Of a stretch of DNA of 64,000 nucleotides, positions 1 through 8,777 are shown in pieces. Within the stretch, counting starts at the first letter, position 1. Every line of letters starts with the position of its first letter. Position numbers and translations under genes: made by a program. The stretch comes from a virus. A model generated the notes under the pieces. The model was given only the letters and a program-made list of their open reading frames with translations, had not been told where the DNA came from and did no database searches. Location: positions 62,001-126,000 of IMG/VR virus record IMGVR_UViG_3300023313_000001. The stretch is one strand, 5' to 3'.

Positions 1-1
1 A

Positions 2-64
2 CATACAGCATACTGGTTTACCCAAGCTATTGGCGACGATTTAATTACATTATTGACAACATAA
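2..64 (+). CDS. C-terminal end of an unidentified gene cut by the window edge
   Basis: Frame 2 is open from the first base of the window to a TAA at 62-64 and ends in Ala-Tyr-Trp-Phe-Thr-Gln-Ala-Ile-Gly-Asp-Asp. The composition looks like real protein, and the stop lies just before the next gene's ribosome binding site, so this is probably the tail of an upstream + strand gene. Only about 20 residues are visible and I cannot assign a function. Confidence 0.4.
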   Translation, partial: HTAYWFTQAIGDDLITLLTT

Positions 65-74
65 GGACAATGAC

Positions 75-575
75 ATGAGATTGGCTATTATTTTATTTGT
101 ACTCAGTTTGACTGGGTGCACCTCAACAACAACACTACACACTGGAAGCATCGTAGTAAATACACCTACGCATCAACATCAAACTTCCATGGTGTATTGG
201 ACTACAACGGATAGACCTTTTTGGTTTGGAACAGAGTCTGGTACGATACGCTTACTAACTTCATGTAGTACCAATACTATCCAGTTTGATGAACAGCCAA
301 ATGGCATTATTTTTAGACGAAGACAGACAGACGTTCCAGTGGTGGGTGATATACCATTGAATGGAGTATGTGGAAGAATCGAAAACGCTGATACTATTCG
401 TGATGTTGATGATGAACTAGTATTGACACTATCCTGTCAAAACGAGTCAAATGCATTCACAGTAACCAATACAGAGTATCCTGTAGCATCAGTTAATTCA
501 TACGTTATCCCAATCACATCAATTGAACTGACAGATGATGATAAGTTACCTACACTAGAATGCAAGTCACAATAA
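75..575 (+). CDS. Putative phage lipoprotein
   Basis: A 166-residue protein starting with a short lipoprotein signal: Met-Arg-Leu, a hydrophobic stretch (residues 3-12) and a lipobox Leu-Thr-Gly-Cys with Cys15 as the expected lipidation site. A Shine-Dalgarno-like AAGGA at 62-66 precedes the ATG. The mature part is Thr/Asp-rich, with several cysteines and no family I recognise. The protein is probably exported and anchored to a host membrane, which fits a Gram-negative host. It ends one base before the DHFR gene, so both are likely co-translated. Superinfection exclusion or host-envelope modification are possible roles, but nothing in the sequence decides this. Confidence 0.7.
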   Translation: MRLAIILFVLSLTGCTSTTTLHTGSIVVNTPTHQHQTSMVYWTTTDRPFWFGTESGTIRLLTSCSTNTIQFDEQPNGIIFRRRQTDVPVVGDIPLNGVCGRIENADTIRDVDDELVLTLSCQNESNAFTVTNTEYPVASVNSYVIPITSIELTDDDKLPTLECKSQ

Positions 576-576
576 T

Positions 577-1113
577 ATGATAAAAATATGTGTGGCAGTA
601 GATACTTCTGGTGGGTTTGCCAAAAACAATAACATCCCTTGGAATATTCCTGAAGATTTTTCTCACTTCATGAAGACTACAAAGGGGTCATATTGCATCA
701 CTGGTAGACAATCTTATCAAGAAATGGCCAAGATTAAGCAGGAAAGAATGGGAGATAAATATGATCCTAATGCCCCCATTCTGTCAAACAGGGACACATA
801 TGTTGTAACATCTACATTATCCAACTTAACAGATGCTACAGCAGTGACCTCTCTCTCCAGCACTATAGATCTCTTAGTAGCTAAACAGGACAAAGATATA
901 TTCATTTTGGGTGGGGAGCAGATGTTCGTAGAGGCATTTCCGGTAGTAGATGAGGTGATCATGACAGTAGTTGATGAGTTTTACGACTGTGATCGACTGT
1001 TTCCTCTACAATATCTCACCAAGTATTTCAAACTTGTTGAAGGGACACCATTAGACACAAAAGAACATGGCCAACTCAAGATATTGAAATACGTAAGGGT
1101 ACTCCGCGGATAA
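577..1113 (+). CDS. frd: Dihydrofolate reductase
   Basis: This 178-residue protein reduces dihydrofolate to tetrahydrofolate with NADPH, supporting thymidylate synthesis during phage DNA replication. The N-terminus carries the DHFR pattern: an Ile-Cys-Val-Ala-Val strand, then the loop Asn-Asn-Ile-Pro-Trp-Asn-Ile-Pro-Glu-Asp with the acidic substrate-binding residue, then Phe-x-x-x-Thr and the NADPH-binding Thr-Gly-Arg-x-Ser. A later Ile-Phe-Ile-Leu-Gly-Gly-Glu-Gln motif (about residue 110) is the typical second nucleotide-binding segment. Length is close to the usual 160-190. It follows the lipoprotein stop directly with no strong ribosome binding site, suggesting translational coupling. T4 encodes the same enzyme as frd. 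Confidence 0.93.
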   Translation: MIKICVAVDTSGGFAKNNNIPWNIPEDFSHFMKTTKGSYCITGRQSYQEMAKIKQERMGDKYDPNAPILSNRDTYVVTSTLSNLTDATAVTSLSSTIDLLVAKQDKDIFILGGEQMFVEAFPVVDEVIMTVVDEFYDCDRLFPLQYLTKYFKLVEGTPLDTKEHGQLKILKYVRVLRG

Positions 1114-1186
1114 CTCGTCCTGCTGTACCATTCCGACACTAAATACTACAATCGCCCATACTACACTTACTTTAGGAGTGAGACTG

Positions 1187-1942
1187 ATGAGTTCTATTGT
1201 ACGAAATGAAGTTGAAGAAGATGAAACAGAATCTGCTTTTCAGATTACAGAAGCTGTAAATACCCAACGCATCATAAACATATATCTCAATGATACGTTA
1301 GATTCTCCACATATGTATGTAGCCGTATTGGACAAGTTTCGAACTGCATCCCCACAAGACTTGTTCTACGTATATTTGAACACACCAGGGGGATATGTTG
1401 ATACTGGTGTACAACTTATAAATGCTATGAAAGATACTAAGGCTAGAGTAATAACAGTACTTGATGGTACTGTATGTTCCATGGGCGCATTATTGTTCTT
1501 AGCTGCGGATGAATTCATTGTACATGATAATTGTAGACTGATGTTTCATAATTACAGTGGGGGGACATATGGTAAAGGTCATGAGCAAATTGCTCAGCTA
1601 GCATCATCTGTTGAATGGTATACTACCATGGTTACAGAAATATGCTTTCCATTCCTAGATGAGGACGAAATCGATAGTGTGATCTCTGGACAGGATTTAT
1701 GGTTATCCAGTGATGAAGTCAGAGAGCGGTTGGAAGTTGTAGTAGCATATGCAGAAGAAGTTCAACGGCTGTTGGATGAAGATACTGAAAAAGAGCAACA
1801 AAATGCTCGTAAAAAAGAACTATTAACTGAATTGAAAAAGATCGAAGCAAAGGAACTCCGTGCGGAGAAAAAACGACTGAAACAAGAAGAGAAGGAACGA
1901 GAGCGAGAACAAAAGAAAGCAAAAACGGAAGAGCCAAACTAA
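1187..1942 (+). CDS. ClpP-like serine protease with charged C-terminal tail
   Basis: A ClpP/crotonase-fold peptidase. The Ser-His-Asp triad is visible: Ser in Val-Cys-Ser-Met-Gly-Ala, His in Leu-Met-Phe-His-Asn-Tyr, and Asp in Gly-Gln-Asp-Leu-Trp-Leu-Ser. The Gly-Gly-Tyr-Val of the oxyanion strand is also present. The last 60 residues are a Lys/Glu-rich, probably coiled-coil tail not found in housekeeping ClpP. I chose ATG 1187 because TAGGAG at 1173-1178 sits 8 bases upstream; an in-frame GTG at 1178 overlaps that site. Phage ClpP-like proteases can process capsid or host proteins. No unfoldase partner is next to it, so the substrate is unknown. The next gene is the primase. Confidence 0.85.
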   Translation: MSSIVRNEVEEDETESAFQITEAVNTQRIINIYLNDTLDSPHMYVAVLDKFRTASPQDLFYVYLNTPGGYVDTGVQLINAMKDTKARVITVLDGTVCSMGALLFLAADEFIVHDNCRLMFHNYSGGTYGKGHEQIAQLASSVEWYTTMVTEICFPFLDEDEIDSVISGQDLWLSSDEVRERLEVVVAYAEEVQRLLDEDTEKEQQNARKKELLTELKKIEAKELRAEKKRLKQEEKEREREQKKAKTEEPN

Positions 1943-2010
1943 TATAATTGGCATCCAACTTTTACTTAGTAACCATTTTATTAAAAGTTAAACAGTAGTA
2001 TACTGATCTC

Positions 2011-3036
2011 ATGGATGATATATCACTAGAACATGCAATCAGACAACACGTACATTTTCCAACTAGATCGAGTCTTAAAGGTTGGAATGTATGTAAGTGT
2101 GCAGTGTGCAGTGATTATAAAAAACGTGGTGGGTTCAGGTTTGATGGAGATGTATCATCATATCATTGCTTTAACTGTAACCATGTAGCTAAACACGACC
2201 CTCACGAATACGCATCCATATCTTCTAATATGCAACAAGTATTAGATAGTTTTGGTGTCCCAGATGATGAGTACAAACAGATAGTATTCAACGCATTGAA
2301 ATTACGTAACTCTGGGTACAAACACGAGTCCCAGGCAGTAGATCCAGATACTAAATTAGTGAAGGTTCCTCTACCTGAGCCATTCATTCCCCTAGAGCAT
2401 GCAACAGATACTTGGGCTACAATAGCTCGTGAATATCTCAAATACGATAGAGGAGTAGACCCATCGACGTACCCATTCTACCTATTAGAAGAACCAGAAC
2501 AGGATAAATTTTTTGAGCGAAAATGGCGAGGACGGTTGATCATTCCATACTATAGAAATAAACAGGTGGTATGGTATCAAGGGAGAGACTTACGACCAAA
2601 TTCTAATATGAGATATTTGAACGCTGAAACTGAAAGCGATTGTATACTTAGTGAATATGATAACTTGTTTGACCACTCAGACGACCCATTGTATATAGTA
2701 GAAGGGTTCTTCGATGCTATAGCTATCGGTGGAGTTGCTATATTCGGTAACTCGTTGAAATCTGGCCAAATTAAAATATTAAATAAATCATCCAGACAAA
2801 AAGTATACATACCTGATATCAGAGGTGATGGGTATATTGGAGCATTACAATCACTTCGACATAATTGGGATGTGAGTGTCCCAGACATAGGATCATCCAA
2901 AGATATTAGTGAGGCAGTTGGTAAGTATGGAAAATTGTATGTGATGAAGTCTATAAAACAATATACCATGTCGGGTTATCATGCTGAAATCCGTGTCAGA
3001 GCGCTATGCAAACCAGATAATAGAAGGAATCGATAA
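2011..3036 (+). CDS. 61: DNA primase, T4 gp61-like
   Basis: Synthesises RNA primers for lagging-strand replication with the gp41-type helicase encoded at 23.2 kb. The protein has 341 residues, about the length of T4 gp61. An N-terminal zinc ribbon is visible as Cys30-x-x-Cys33 and Cys53-x-x-Cys56 around residues 28-57. A Toprim-like core follows: Tyr-Ile-Val-Glu-Gly-Phe-Phe-Asp-Ala (about residue 230) supplies the acidic residue, and Ile-Pro-Asp-Ile-Arg-Gly-Asp lies about 40 residues later. The stop codon overlaps the next start as TAATG. No strong Shine-Dalgarno is seen before the ATG. Confidence 0.9.
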   Translation: MDDISLEHAIRQHVHFPTRSSLKGWNVCKCAVCSDYKKRGGFRFDGDVSSYHCFNCNHVAKHDPHEYASISSNMQQVLDSFGVPDDEYKQIVFNALKLRNSGYKHESQAVDPDTKLVKVPLPEPFIPLEHATDTWATIAREYLKYDRGVDPSTYPFYLLEEPEQDKFFERKWRGRLIIPYYRNKQVVWYQGRDLRPNSNMRYLNAETESDCILSEYDNLFDHSDDPLYIVEGFFDAIAIGGVAIFGNSLKSGQIKILNKSSRQKVYIPDIRGDGYIGALQSLRHNWDVSVPDIGSSKDISEAVGKYGKLYVMKSIKQYTMSGYHAEIRVRALCKPDNRRNR

Positions 3037-3482
3037 TGACTAAAACTGTTGAAATAAAAGTGACTCAAGTCGCAAATACCCAGATGAATGTGTGGTACTC
3101 TCGAAGTATGTTGGTGAAGTTAATGCATGAATTAACTAAACGTGACTACTACGGTGGGTTTTGGGATAACTTTGTATCTTCACGAGCACCAGATGAAGTT
3201 AATGTTCCACTAAGTGCAGTGAGCCATGTTATTAAGTCACTATTTTTCAAAAGTACGTCAGACCAATGGTTGTATGCTGAAGTTACACTCAATGATACTC
3301 CTGCTGGGAAATTGGCTCAAGGTTTAGTCAATAGTGGACACAAATTACGGGGAAGATTGGCCGCAATAGGAACAACATCTACTGCAAGAGAAGTTATAGG
3401 TATTACTGCATTTACAATCCATATTGATACAGATAATACTAGTAAGTCCAACACATTAAATGCACCCTTAGATTCTATTTAA
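3036..3482 (+). CDS. Small protein resembling the S78 prohead-protease fold, catalytic residues not evident
   Basis: A 148-residue protein whose middle resembles the herpes-assemblin-like S78 prohead protease pattern: Ser-His-Val-Ile-Lys-Ser-Leu, then Tyr-Ala-Glu-Val-Thr-Leu-Asn-Asp-Thr-Pro-Ala-Gly-Lys, then Gly-His-Lys-Leu-Arg-Gly-Arg and a closing strand Phe-Thr-Ile-His-Ile. The Ser-Ser-Arg-Gly segment that holds the catalytic serine in T4 gp21 is replaced by Leu-Arg-Gly-Arg. It is also shorter than active proteases. It could be a non-catalytic structural relative. The gene overlaps the primase stop by one base and sits among replication genes rather than head genes. Assignment is by pattern only. 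Confidence 0.4.
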   Translation: MTKTVEIKVTQVANTQMNVWYSRSMLVKLMHELTKRDYYGGFWDNFVSSRAPDEVNVPLSAVSHVIKSLFFKSTSDQWLYAEVTLNDTPAGKLAQGLVNSGHKLRGRLAAIGTTSTAREVIGITAFTIHIDTDNTSKSNTLNAPLDSI

Positions 3483-3492
3483 GGATGATTAC

Positions 3493-5301
3493 ATGGCTAC
3501 TAAATTAACTGAAGAATTTGTATCTGAATATATTGCCAGTCATCAAAACGAACTAATATCATCATACGTTAATTCGATAACACCTATTACCATTAGATGT
3601 AAATGTGGGCAAATATATTGTCGTGCGTTTGAAAGATTTAAACACAACAAAGTTAAAAGTTGTGGAAATTGTAACAGTAGCACCAGACATAGTCGCACTC
3701 ATTCATACCAACATGTTCAACAGTACGTGTCCGATCAAGGATGTCGTTTATTGTCAACATCTTATCAATCACAACATGACGTACTGACGATTCAGTGCGG
3801 ATGTGGACAACGATTTGATAGAACATTTCAACATTTTAAGCAATTAAAACGTAACGTGTGCAGTGTATGCAGCGGCAAATCAGTAAAATGGACAACGGCT
3901 AGTGTCAATGCATATTTGTCGTCTCTCAACAGTGAACTAGTGACTGATAAATTTACTGGAGTAGCTCACATTCATCAATTCAAATGTAACACGTGCTCCG
4001 AACCATTCAGCACAAGGTTTGACGATCTCAAACGAAGTCGTCATCCTGGTTCTTGTCAGTCATGCACTTATGATCAAAACAAGAACATTAGATTAAATCC
4101 TCAACTGGTTAGCGATTATATATCTCAACGTGGATGTGTTTTACTATCGACTTATAACAACATATCAACCCAGCTACAAATACGTTGTAGATGTAACCGC
4201 GTATATAAACAATCATTTGGAGTGTTTCGAAGTAGACCTCACCCAGAATGTCCTAGATGTTCCGTCATCCGAACACATAATTTATCTCACGGCCAATTAG
4301 ATAAATTGAGCGATTCTGCCTACCTATCAAATGCAAATGAGACCAAAACACTACATGAAATTGCAGGGGATATTGGGGTCAGCTTGCAAACTGTATGCAA
4401 TTATTTTCACAAATTAAAGATACCTATAACACGACATAACCAGTCTAGGGGTGAACGTGAGTTGGCTCTTAAACTTACTGATATGGAGTTGAATGTGGAG
4501 TTGGGACAGAGGAATATTATTCCCCCATACGAACTTGATTTATACTTGCCTGACCATAAATTAGCGATAGAGTATTGTGGATTATATTGGCATAGTGATC
4601 AAGTCCAACACGACATACAATATCATAAACGTAAACACGATATGTGTAAAGAGATGAACATTCAGTTATTTACATTATTTGAAGATGAATGGGAACACAA
4701 TTCACAGGCAGTTATTAAAAAGATTACTAATGCTGTTGGGTTAGATGTGAAATCCTTGTATGCTCGAAATACTGTGATATCTGAAATATCTTCTAAAACA
4801 GCTGCTACGTTTTTAGACAAATATCATATACAACGGTCTGGATCTGGATCTATCAGGTACGGGCTATATCACGGAAGAGAATTAGTTGCTGTTATGCTGT
4901 TTAGTAAGCTGAATAAAATGACAGGGTCATATACGTTAACCAGGTATGCGTCATCCCAACGAGTGGTCGGTGGTTTCAGTAAACTATTGAAGAAGTTTGA
5001 GCGTAGTCACGCTTGGACTAATATTGTATCATTTGCTGACCAACGTTGGAGTAATGGAAAGCTATATTTCAGTTGTGGTTTTGAGCTGGATAAAATTATT
5101 CCACCAGATTACTACTATGTTAAAGGATTGACTCGTTACCATAAATTCAATTTCAGACACAGTAAGATAGCACATCGATTTACCAACTATGACTCAATGT
5201 TGAGTGAATCACAGAACTGTAAGATGAATGGCTATTCCAAGTTATGGGATTGTGGGAAAATGAAGTTTGTAAGAACTAATAGGAATATACATGACAAATA
5301 A
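3493..5301 (+). CDS. Putative homing endonuclease: zinc repeats, HTH, EDxHD-type nuclease, GNAT-like C-terminal domain
   Basis: A 602-residue mosaic. Residues 30-260 hold four zinc-ribbon repeats (paired Cys-x-Cys or Cys-x-x-Cys knuckles ending Cys-x-x-Cys, spaced about 65 residues). Residues 287-312 look like a helix-turn-helix. Residues 320-415 form a Vsr/EDxHD-like nuclease: Glu321/Glu323, Asp349 in Tyr-Glu-Leu-Asp-Leu, Glu360 in Ala-Ile-Glu-Tyr, and Trp-His367-Ser-Asp369. The final 170 residues resemble a GNAT or Mom-like acetyltransferase fold. The gene overlaps the topoisomerase start by 11 bases, as expected of a freestanding mobile gene inserted into an operon. Close paralogues are at 10889-12577 and 44922-46814. 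The nuclease family is known from phage homing enzymes such as I-Bth0305I; the activity here is inferred. Confidence 0.75.
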   Translation: MATKLTEEFVSEYIASHQNELISSYVNSITPITIRCKCGQIYCRAFERFKHNKVKSCGNCNSSTRHSRTHSYQHVQQYVSDQGCRLLSTSYQSQHDVLTIQCGCGQRFDRTFQHFKQLKRNVCSVCSGKSVKWTTASVNAYLSSLNSELVTDKFTGVAHIHQFKCNTCSEPFSTRFDDLKRSRHPGSCQSCTYDQNKNIRLNPQLVSDYISQRGCVLLSTYNNISTQLQIRCRCNRVYKQSFGVFRSRPHPECPRCSVIRTHNLSHGQLDKLSDSAYLSNANETKTLHEIAGDIGVSLQTVCNYFHKLKIPITRHNQSRGERELALKLTDMELNVELGQRNIIPPYELDLYLPDHKLAIEYCGLYWHSDQVQHDIQYHKRKHDMCKEMNIQLFTLFEDEWEHNSQAVIKKITNAVGLDVKSLYARNTVISEISSKTAATFLDKYHIQRSGSGSIRYGLYHGRELVAVMLFSKLNKMTGSYTLTRYASSQRVVGGFSKLLKKFERSHAWTNIVSFADQRWSNGKLYFSCGFELDKIIPPDYYYVKGLTRYHKFNFRHSKIAHRFTNYDSMLSESQNCKMNGYSKLWDCGKMKFVRTNRNIHDK

Positions 5302-7156
5302 GTATACGAGCAGTGATATTGCAGTGTTATCTGACATCGAGCACGTCAGAACTAGGACACAGATATACCTAGGGAATATGAATAATACAGAATACACAAT
5401 GCCGTCGTTTTTAAATGGATTATTTAGTACGAACTCGTTTTCATTCGTACCTGCTGTGTTCAAATCCGTTGGTGAAATTCTAGATAATAGCATCGATGAA
5501 CTGTCCCAATTAAGCAAACGGACTAAGACGATACAAATTATAGCCAACCCTGACATTGGTGAATACACTATCAGAGACAATGGTCGTGGTATTCCTATTA
5601 GCAAACATGAGACTGGAAAATACACTCCGGAAATTGCATTAGGATCGTTGCGAGCTGGACGAAACTTTGGAGAAACTGCAGCTGGGGTAATTGGTCAAAA
5701 TGGTGTTGGGTCAGCATGCACCAACTATTGTAGCACAAAGTTCGACATTAAAATTAATCGTGAAAAGAAAGTGTATACTCAATCATTTTCAAATGGGTCA
5801 GATACAATTAGTAAACCTAAAATAGTTTCCGGTCCGGCTAAAACAGGCACTGAAGTCTCCTTTAAATTAGATCCAACCGTATTTAAAAATGGTACATCGT
5901 TGCCAGCTGACATGGTACATAACAGGGCTATAGAAATAGCATTCAACAATCCTGGAGTTACAGTAAGATATAATGAATTTATATACAAGTTCAACAATGG
6001 ACTGGAAGACCTTATACGAAAATTCTCCAACAAGTACTATAAGTTTGAGACAGATGGGATGGAATTCTATGTAGTGTTCGATAATCACGAAGGGGTCGAT
6101 GAACAAATATTTACTTGGGTAAATAGTTCATTATTATTTGACGGTGGGTTGTGTAACACTCAGTTTCTGAATGCTTTTTGTGATAAGACAGCTGCAACAT
6201 TGGCCGGAGCTGCAAAGAAAGAGAGGTGCACTGTGACTAAAAATGATGTCCGACAGAACCTACTAGTATTTGGATGCCTTAAAATTTCGAAACCGGAATA
6301 TGATGCTCAGTCTAAGACTAGGTTAACTGGTCCTAATTTACGTAAAGAGATTAATGAATTGTTGGATTGTCAATGGAAGACATTCCACAGGAATAATAAA
6401 GACTGGTTTGAAAAAGTGTTAACGCAGGCAGCAGAACGACATCATGCAAATGCTACTAAAAAAGTTATTAAAGAAATGACTAAGCCATCCAAGGCTAAGG
6501 TTGTAGGTTTAACTGATGCAACTGGAAAACAGCGGGATGTATGTAGTTTGATTGTAACTGAAGGGTTATCTGCATCCAGCATGATTACAGAGGTTAGGGA
6601 TCCTCTTACTATAGGATCCTTTCCCTTGACAGGAAAGATAAATAACGTCTTTGGTTGTTCGCCTGGAGAAATATTGAAAATGCCAAAGCTAACCAATTTA
6701 TTAAAGGCCATTGGACTAGTTCCAGGACAGGAAGCACATGTTGCCAGATTGAGGTTTGGAAAACTATACATAGCCACAGATGCAGACCCAGACGGAGATG
6801 ATATTATGACCCTTATAGTATGTTTACTATTCACATTCTGGCCAGAATTGTTCGACCAAACTAAAAAACCTTTTGTGTATAGGTTGGTTGCACCAAACGT
6901 TGTTGCTAGTAAGGGTGATAAAAGAATACATTTTGCCAACAGAGCAACATATGAAGCTAAAAAGAGTCGGTATAAGACCTGGACTATAGAATACTTCAAA
7001 GGTTTAGGATCGATGTGGGAGCAAGACTGGAAAATGATTTTAGACGACGGAAGTGATACACTCATCCCTATTATAGATACTGGGACGATGGCTGATACAC
7101 TTAATTTATTATTTAATGATAAATTAGCAGATGAGCGCAAGACGTGGTTAAATTAA
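5291..7156 (+). CDS. 39: DNA topoisomerase II large subunit (ATPase and Toprim)
   Basis: ATP-hydrolysing subunit of the T4-type type II topoisomerase that relieves supercoiling ahead of phage forks; partner of the medium subunit at 8778-10097. The 621-residue protein has the GHKL ATPase motifs Glu62-x-x-x-Asn66 and Asp-Asn-Gly-Arg-Gly (96-100), plus a later Gly-Gln-Asn-Gly-Val-Gly lid. The Toprim segment shows Val-Thr-Glu-Gly-Leu-Ser-Ala and Asp-Ala-Asp-Pro-Asp-Gly-Asp. In T4 this subunit is split into genes 39 and 60; here it is one frame. Both ends overlap homing endonuclease genes (11 bases upstream, 13 bases downstream). Confidence 0.93.
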   Translation: MTNKYTSSDIAVLSDIEHVRTRTQIYLGNMNNTEYTMPSFLNGLFSTNSFSFVPAVFKSVGEILDNSIDELSQLSKRTKTIQIIANPDIGEYTIRDNGRGIPISKHETGKYTPEIALGSLRAGRNFGETAAGVIGQNGVGSACTNYCSTKFDIKINREKKVYTQSFSNGSDTISKPKIVSGPAKTGTEVSFKLDPTVFKNGTSLPADMVHNRAIEIAFNNPGVTVRYNEFIYKFNNGLEDLIRKFSNKYYKFETDGMEFYVVFDNHEGVDEQIFTWVNSSLLFDGGLCNTQFLNAFCDKTAATLAGAAKKERCTVTKNDVRQNLLVFGCLKISKPEYDAQSKTRLTGPNLRKEINELLDCQWKTFHRNNKDWFEKVLTQAAERHHANATKKVIKEMTKPSKAKVVGLTDATGKQRDVCSLIVTEGLSASSMITEVRDPLTIGSFPLTGKINNVFGCSPGEILKMPKLTNLLKAIGLVPGQEAHVARLRFGKLYIATDADPDGDDIMTLIVCLLFTFWPELFDQTKKPFVYRLVAPNVVASKGDKRIHFANRATYEAKKSRYKTWTIEYFKGLGSMWEQDWKMILDDGSDTLIPIIDTGTMADTLNLLFNDKLADERKTWLN

Positions 7157-8271
7157 CAGCGTTTATTGCTAAGGCACAACAGGTTCATGATAGGGTATAT
7201 ACATATCACAATTCGATATATGTCAATACTCACACAAAATTGCTAGTTACGTGCAATGAACATGGTGATTTTTTAGTAACTCCAAACAATCATATTTCCA
7301 AACTCAGTGGATGTAAACAGTGTAGTATATCTAGGCGTGCAACTAAGCGTTCGCTAACTACAGCACAATGGGTGGAACGAGCAAATACTGTTCATGCTGG
7401 GTTTTACGATTACGGTTTAGTGGATTACGTAAACATTCACAGTAAAGTTACTATTGTGTGTCCAGATCATGGAATATTTACACAACAACCCATTAATCAT
7501 ACTAAGCAACAACAAGGGTGTCCGACGTGTTATCGCGAAACACCAAAAAATATGTTTGAGAGCAAAGCAAATATGGTGCATAAAAACAAGTATTGCTATT
7601 CATTGTCTAACTATATTCACTCAAACACTCCAATAACAATAATTTGTAACAAACATGGTCAATTTTCTCAGACACCCAATAACCATTTATTAGGACATGG
7701 ATGTTCAAAATGTTCAAATACATACACTCCACCAGTAGGAGTGTTTTTTGATATTTGTAACCAGGTTCACCAACATGGGTTTGATTACGACGAATCATCG
7801 TATATCAACCTTAAATCGAAACTACGTATTACGTGTAGTGACCATGGTGAGTTTATCCAATCAGCTAGTACACATATGCATGGCGGCATTTGTCCCAAGT
7901 GTATGTATAAAATGAATTTAGGATACTCTAATATATTCTTTGCCAAGTATCCATATAAAAAAGTGCAACCATGTATAGTATATTTAGTTCGATTAACAAG
8001 CGGGCATGAAGAATTTTATAAGATAGGGATAACAGTAAGAGATGTGGTTCGACGATTTAGAGTGCAAAATAAATACACAGTGGAACAACTATGTACGATA
8101 CCAACCACGTTGTACTGGGCTGTAGTATTAGAACAAGATTTATTAGATTTGGTGATGATAGATTCCCAAAAATATATTCCCAGACAACAGCTATCTGGCA
8201 AACATGAATGTTTTGTTACCTCTAACATTCAACCATACATAGATGCGTTTGCACATATTGCAGCACAGTAG
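7144..8271 (+). CDS. Putative GIY-YIG homing endonuclease with four zinc-binding repeats
   Basis: A 375-residue protein with four tandem repeats of about 60-65 residues. Each runs Phe/Trp...Val-His...Tyr-x-Tyr...Ile-x-Cys-x-x-His-Gly-x-Phe...His...Cys-x-x-Cys, giving a likely Cys-His-Cys-Cys zinc site. The C-terminal 100 residues match a GIY-YIG / T5orf172-like nuclease: Val-Tyr-Leu-Val-Arg-Leu, Tyr-Lys-Ile-Gly-Ile-Thr, an Arg-Arg pair, the catalytic-type Glu in Leu-Glu-Gln, and Gly-Lys-His-Glu-Cys-Phe. It starts with GTG inside the last codons of the topoisomerase gene. Paralogues are at 13678, 14833 and 30690. The repeats presumably bind DNA; cleavage is inferred from family. Confidence 0.72.
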   Translation: MVKLTAFIAKAQQVHDRVYTYHNSIYVNTHTKLLVTCNEHGDFLVTPNNHISKLSGCKQCSISRRATKRSLTTAQWVERANTVHAGFYDYGLVDYVNIHSKVTIVCPDHGIFTQQPINHTKQQQGCPTCYRETPKNMFESKANMVHKNKYCYSLSNYIHSNTPITIICNKHGQFSQTPNNHLLGHGCSKCSNTYTPPVGVFFDICNQVHQHGFDYDESSYINLKSKLRITCSDHGEFIQSASTHMHGGICPKCMYKMNLGYSNIFFAKYPYKKVQPCIVYLVRLTSGHEEFYKIGITVRDVVRRFRVQNKYTVEQLCTIPTTLYWAVVLEQDLLDLVMIDSQKYIPRQQLSGKHECFVTSNIQPYIDAFAHIAAQ

Positions 8272-8287
8272 TTGAGGTAATAAACTG

Positions 8288-8767
8288 ATGATTACAGAGA
8301 TTATGAAAACAACCAACAAAACTCCTAAAGGTACATATGCGTCTGTTAAGTATGACGAACACTCTACAGAACAGTTGTATCAATTTTGTAAAGATAATAA
8401 CATTCCGAAACCACTAAGGCGGGATAAGTACCATTCTACTTTAATATACAGTAGCAACCATCTGCCTGAGTTTAAGGCACAGTCTAAGGTACGTTGGTAC
8501 GCCAACCCTATTGGGTTTGAAACGTGGGCATCTACATCCAACAGTGATAAAGTGACACAATGTTTAGTTATGCGTATTGAATGCAAAGAATTGACAGATA
8601 GATTCAACTATATTATGGATAACTATGACGCAATATATGATTTCGATGAATATAAACCACACATAACGCTATCGTACGATGTTGGAGATGATTTCGAAAT
8701 AGATGATTTAAAGTATACTGGAGATCCGCTGGTTATCACATCAGAACACACAGAAGACTTAATATAA
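8288..8767 (+). CDS. acb1: 2H phosphoesterase, probable anti-CBASS nuclease Acb1 (T4 57B-like)
   Basis: A 159-residue 2H phosphoesterase with two His-x-Thr motifs, His49-Ser-Thr51 and His125-Ile-Thr127. Each lies in the expected strand context (Tyr-His-Ser-Thr-Leu-Ile and Pro-His-Ile-Thr-Leu-Ser-Tyr-Asp). The N-terminus (Pro-Lys-Gly-Thr-Tyr, then Asn-Asn-Ile-Pro) and overall length match what I remember of T4 gene 57B. That protein, Acb1, hydrolyses cyclic oligonucleotide signals of the bacterial CBASS defence. A Shine-Dalgarno GAGG lies at 8274-8277. It sits between a homing endonuclease gene and the topoisomerase medium subunit. A tRNA- or RNA-processing 2H enzyme is the main alternative. 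Confidence 0.75.
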   Translation: MITEIMKTTNKTPKGTYASVKYDEHSTEQLYQFCKDNNIPKPLRRDKYHSTLIYSSNHLPEFKAQSKVRWYANPIGFETWASTSNSDKVTQCLVMRIECKELTDRFNYIMDNYDAIYDFDEYKPHITLSYDVGDDFEIDDLKYTGDPLVITSEHTEDLI

Positions 8768-8777
8768 GGCAAATGTA

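Noticed and set aside
1943-2004. Sigma70 promoter before the primase (TATAAT at 1943, TATACT at 1999)
   Set aside because: No acceptable -35 box lies at the right distance for either; AT-rich sequence makes chance matches common.
6442-7140. A 232-residue minus-strand frame opposite the topoisomerase gene
   Set aside because: It lies wholly inside a clearly identified gene, and its translation has no recognisable features.
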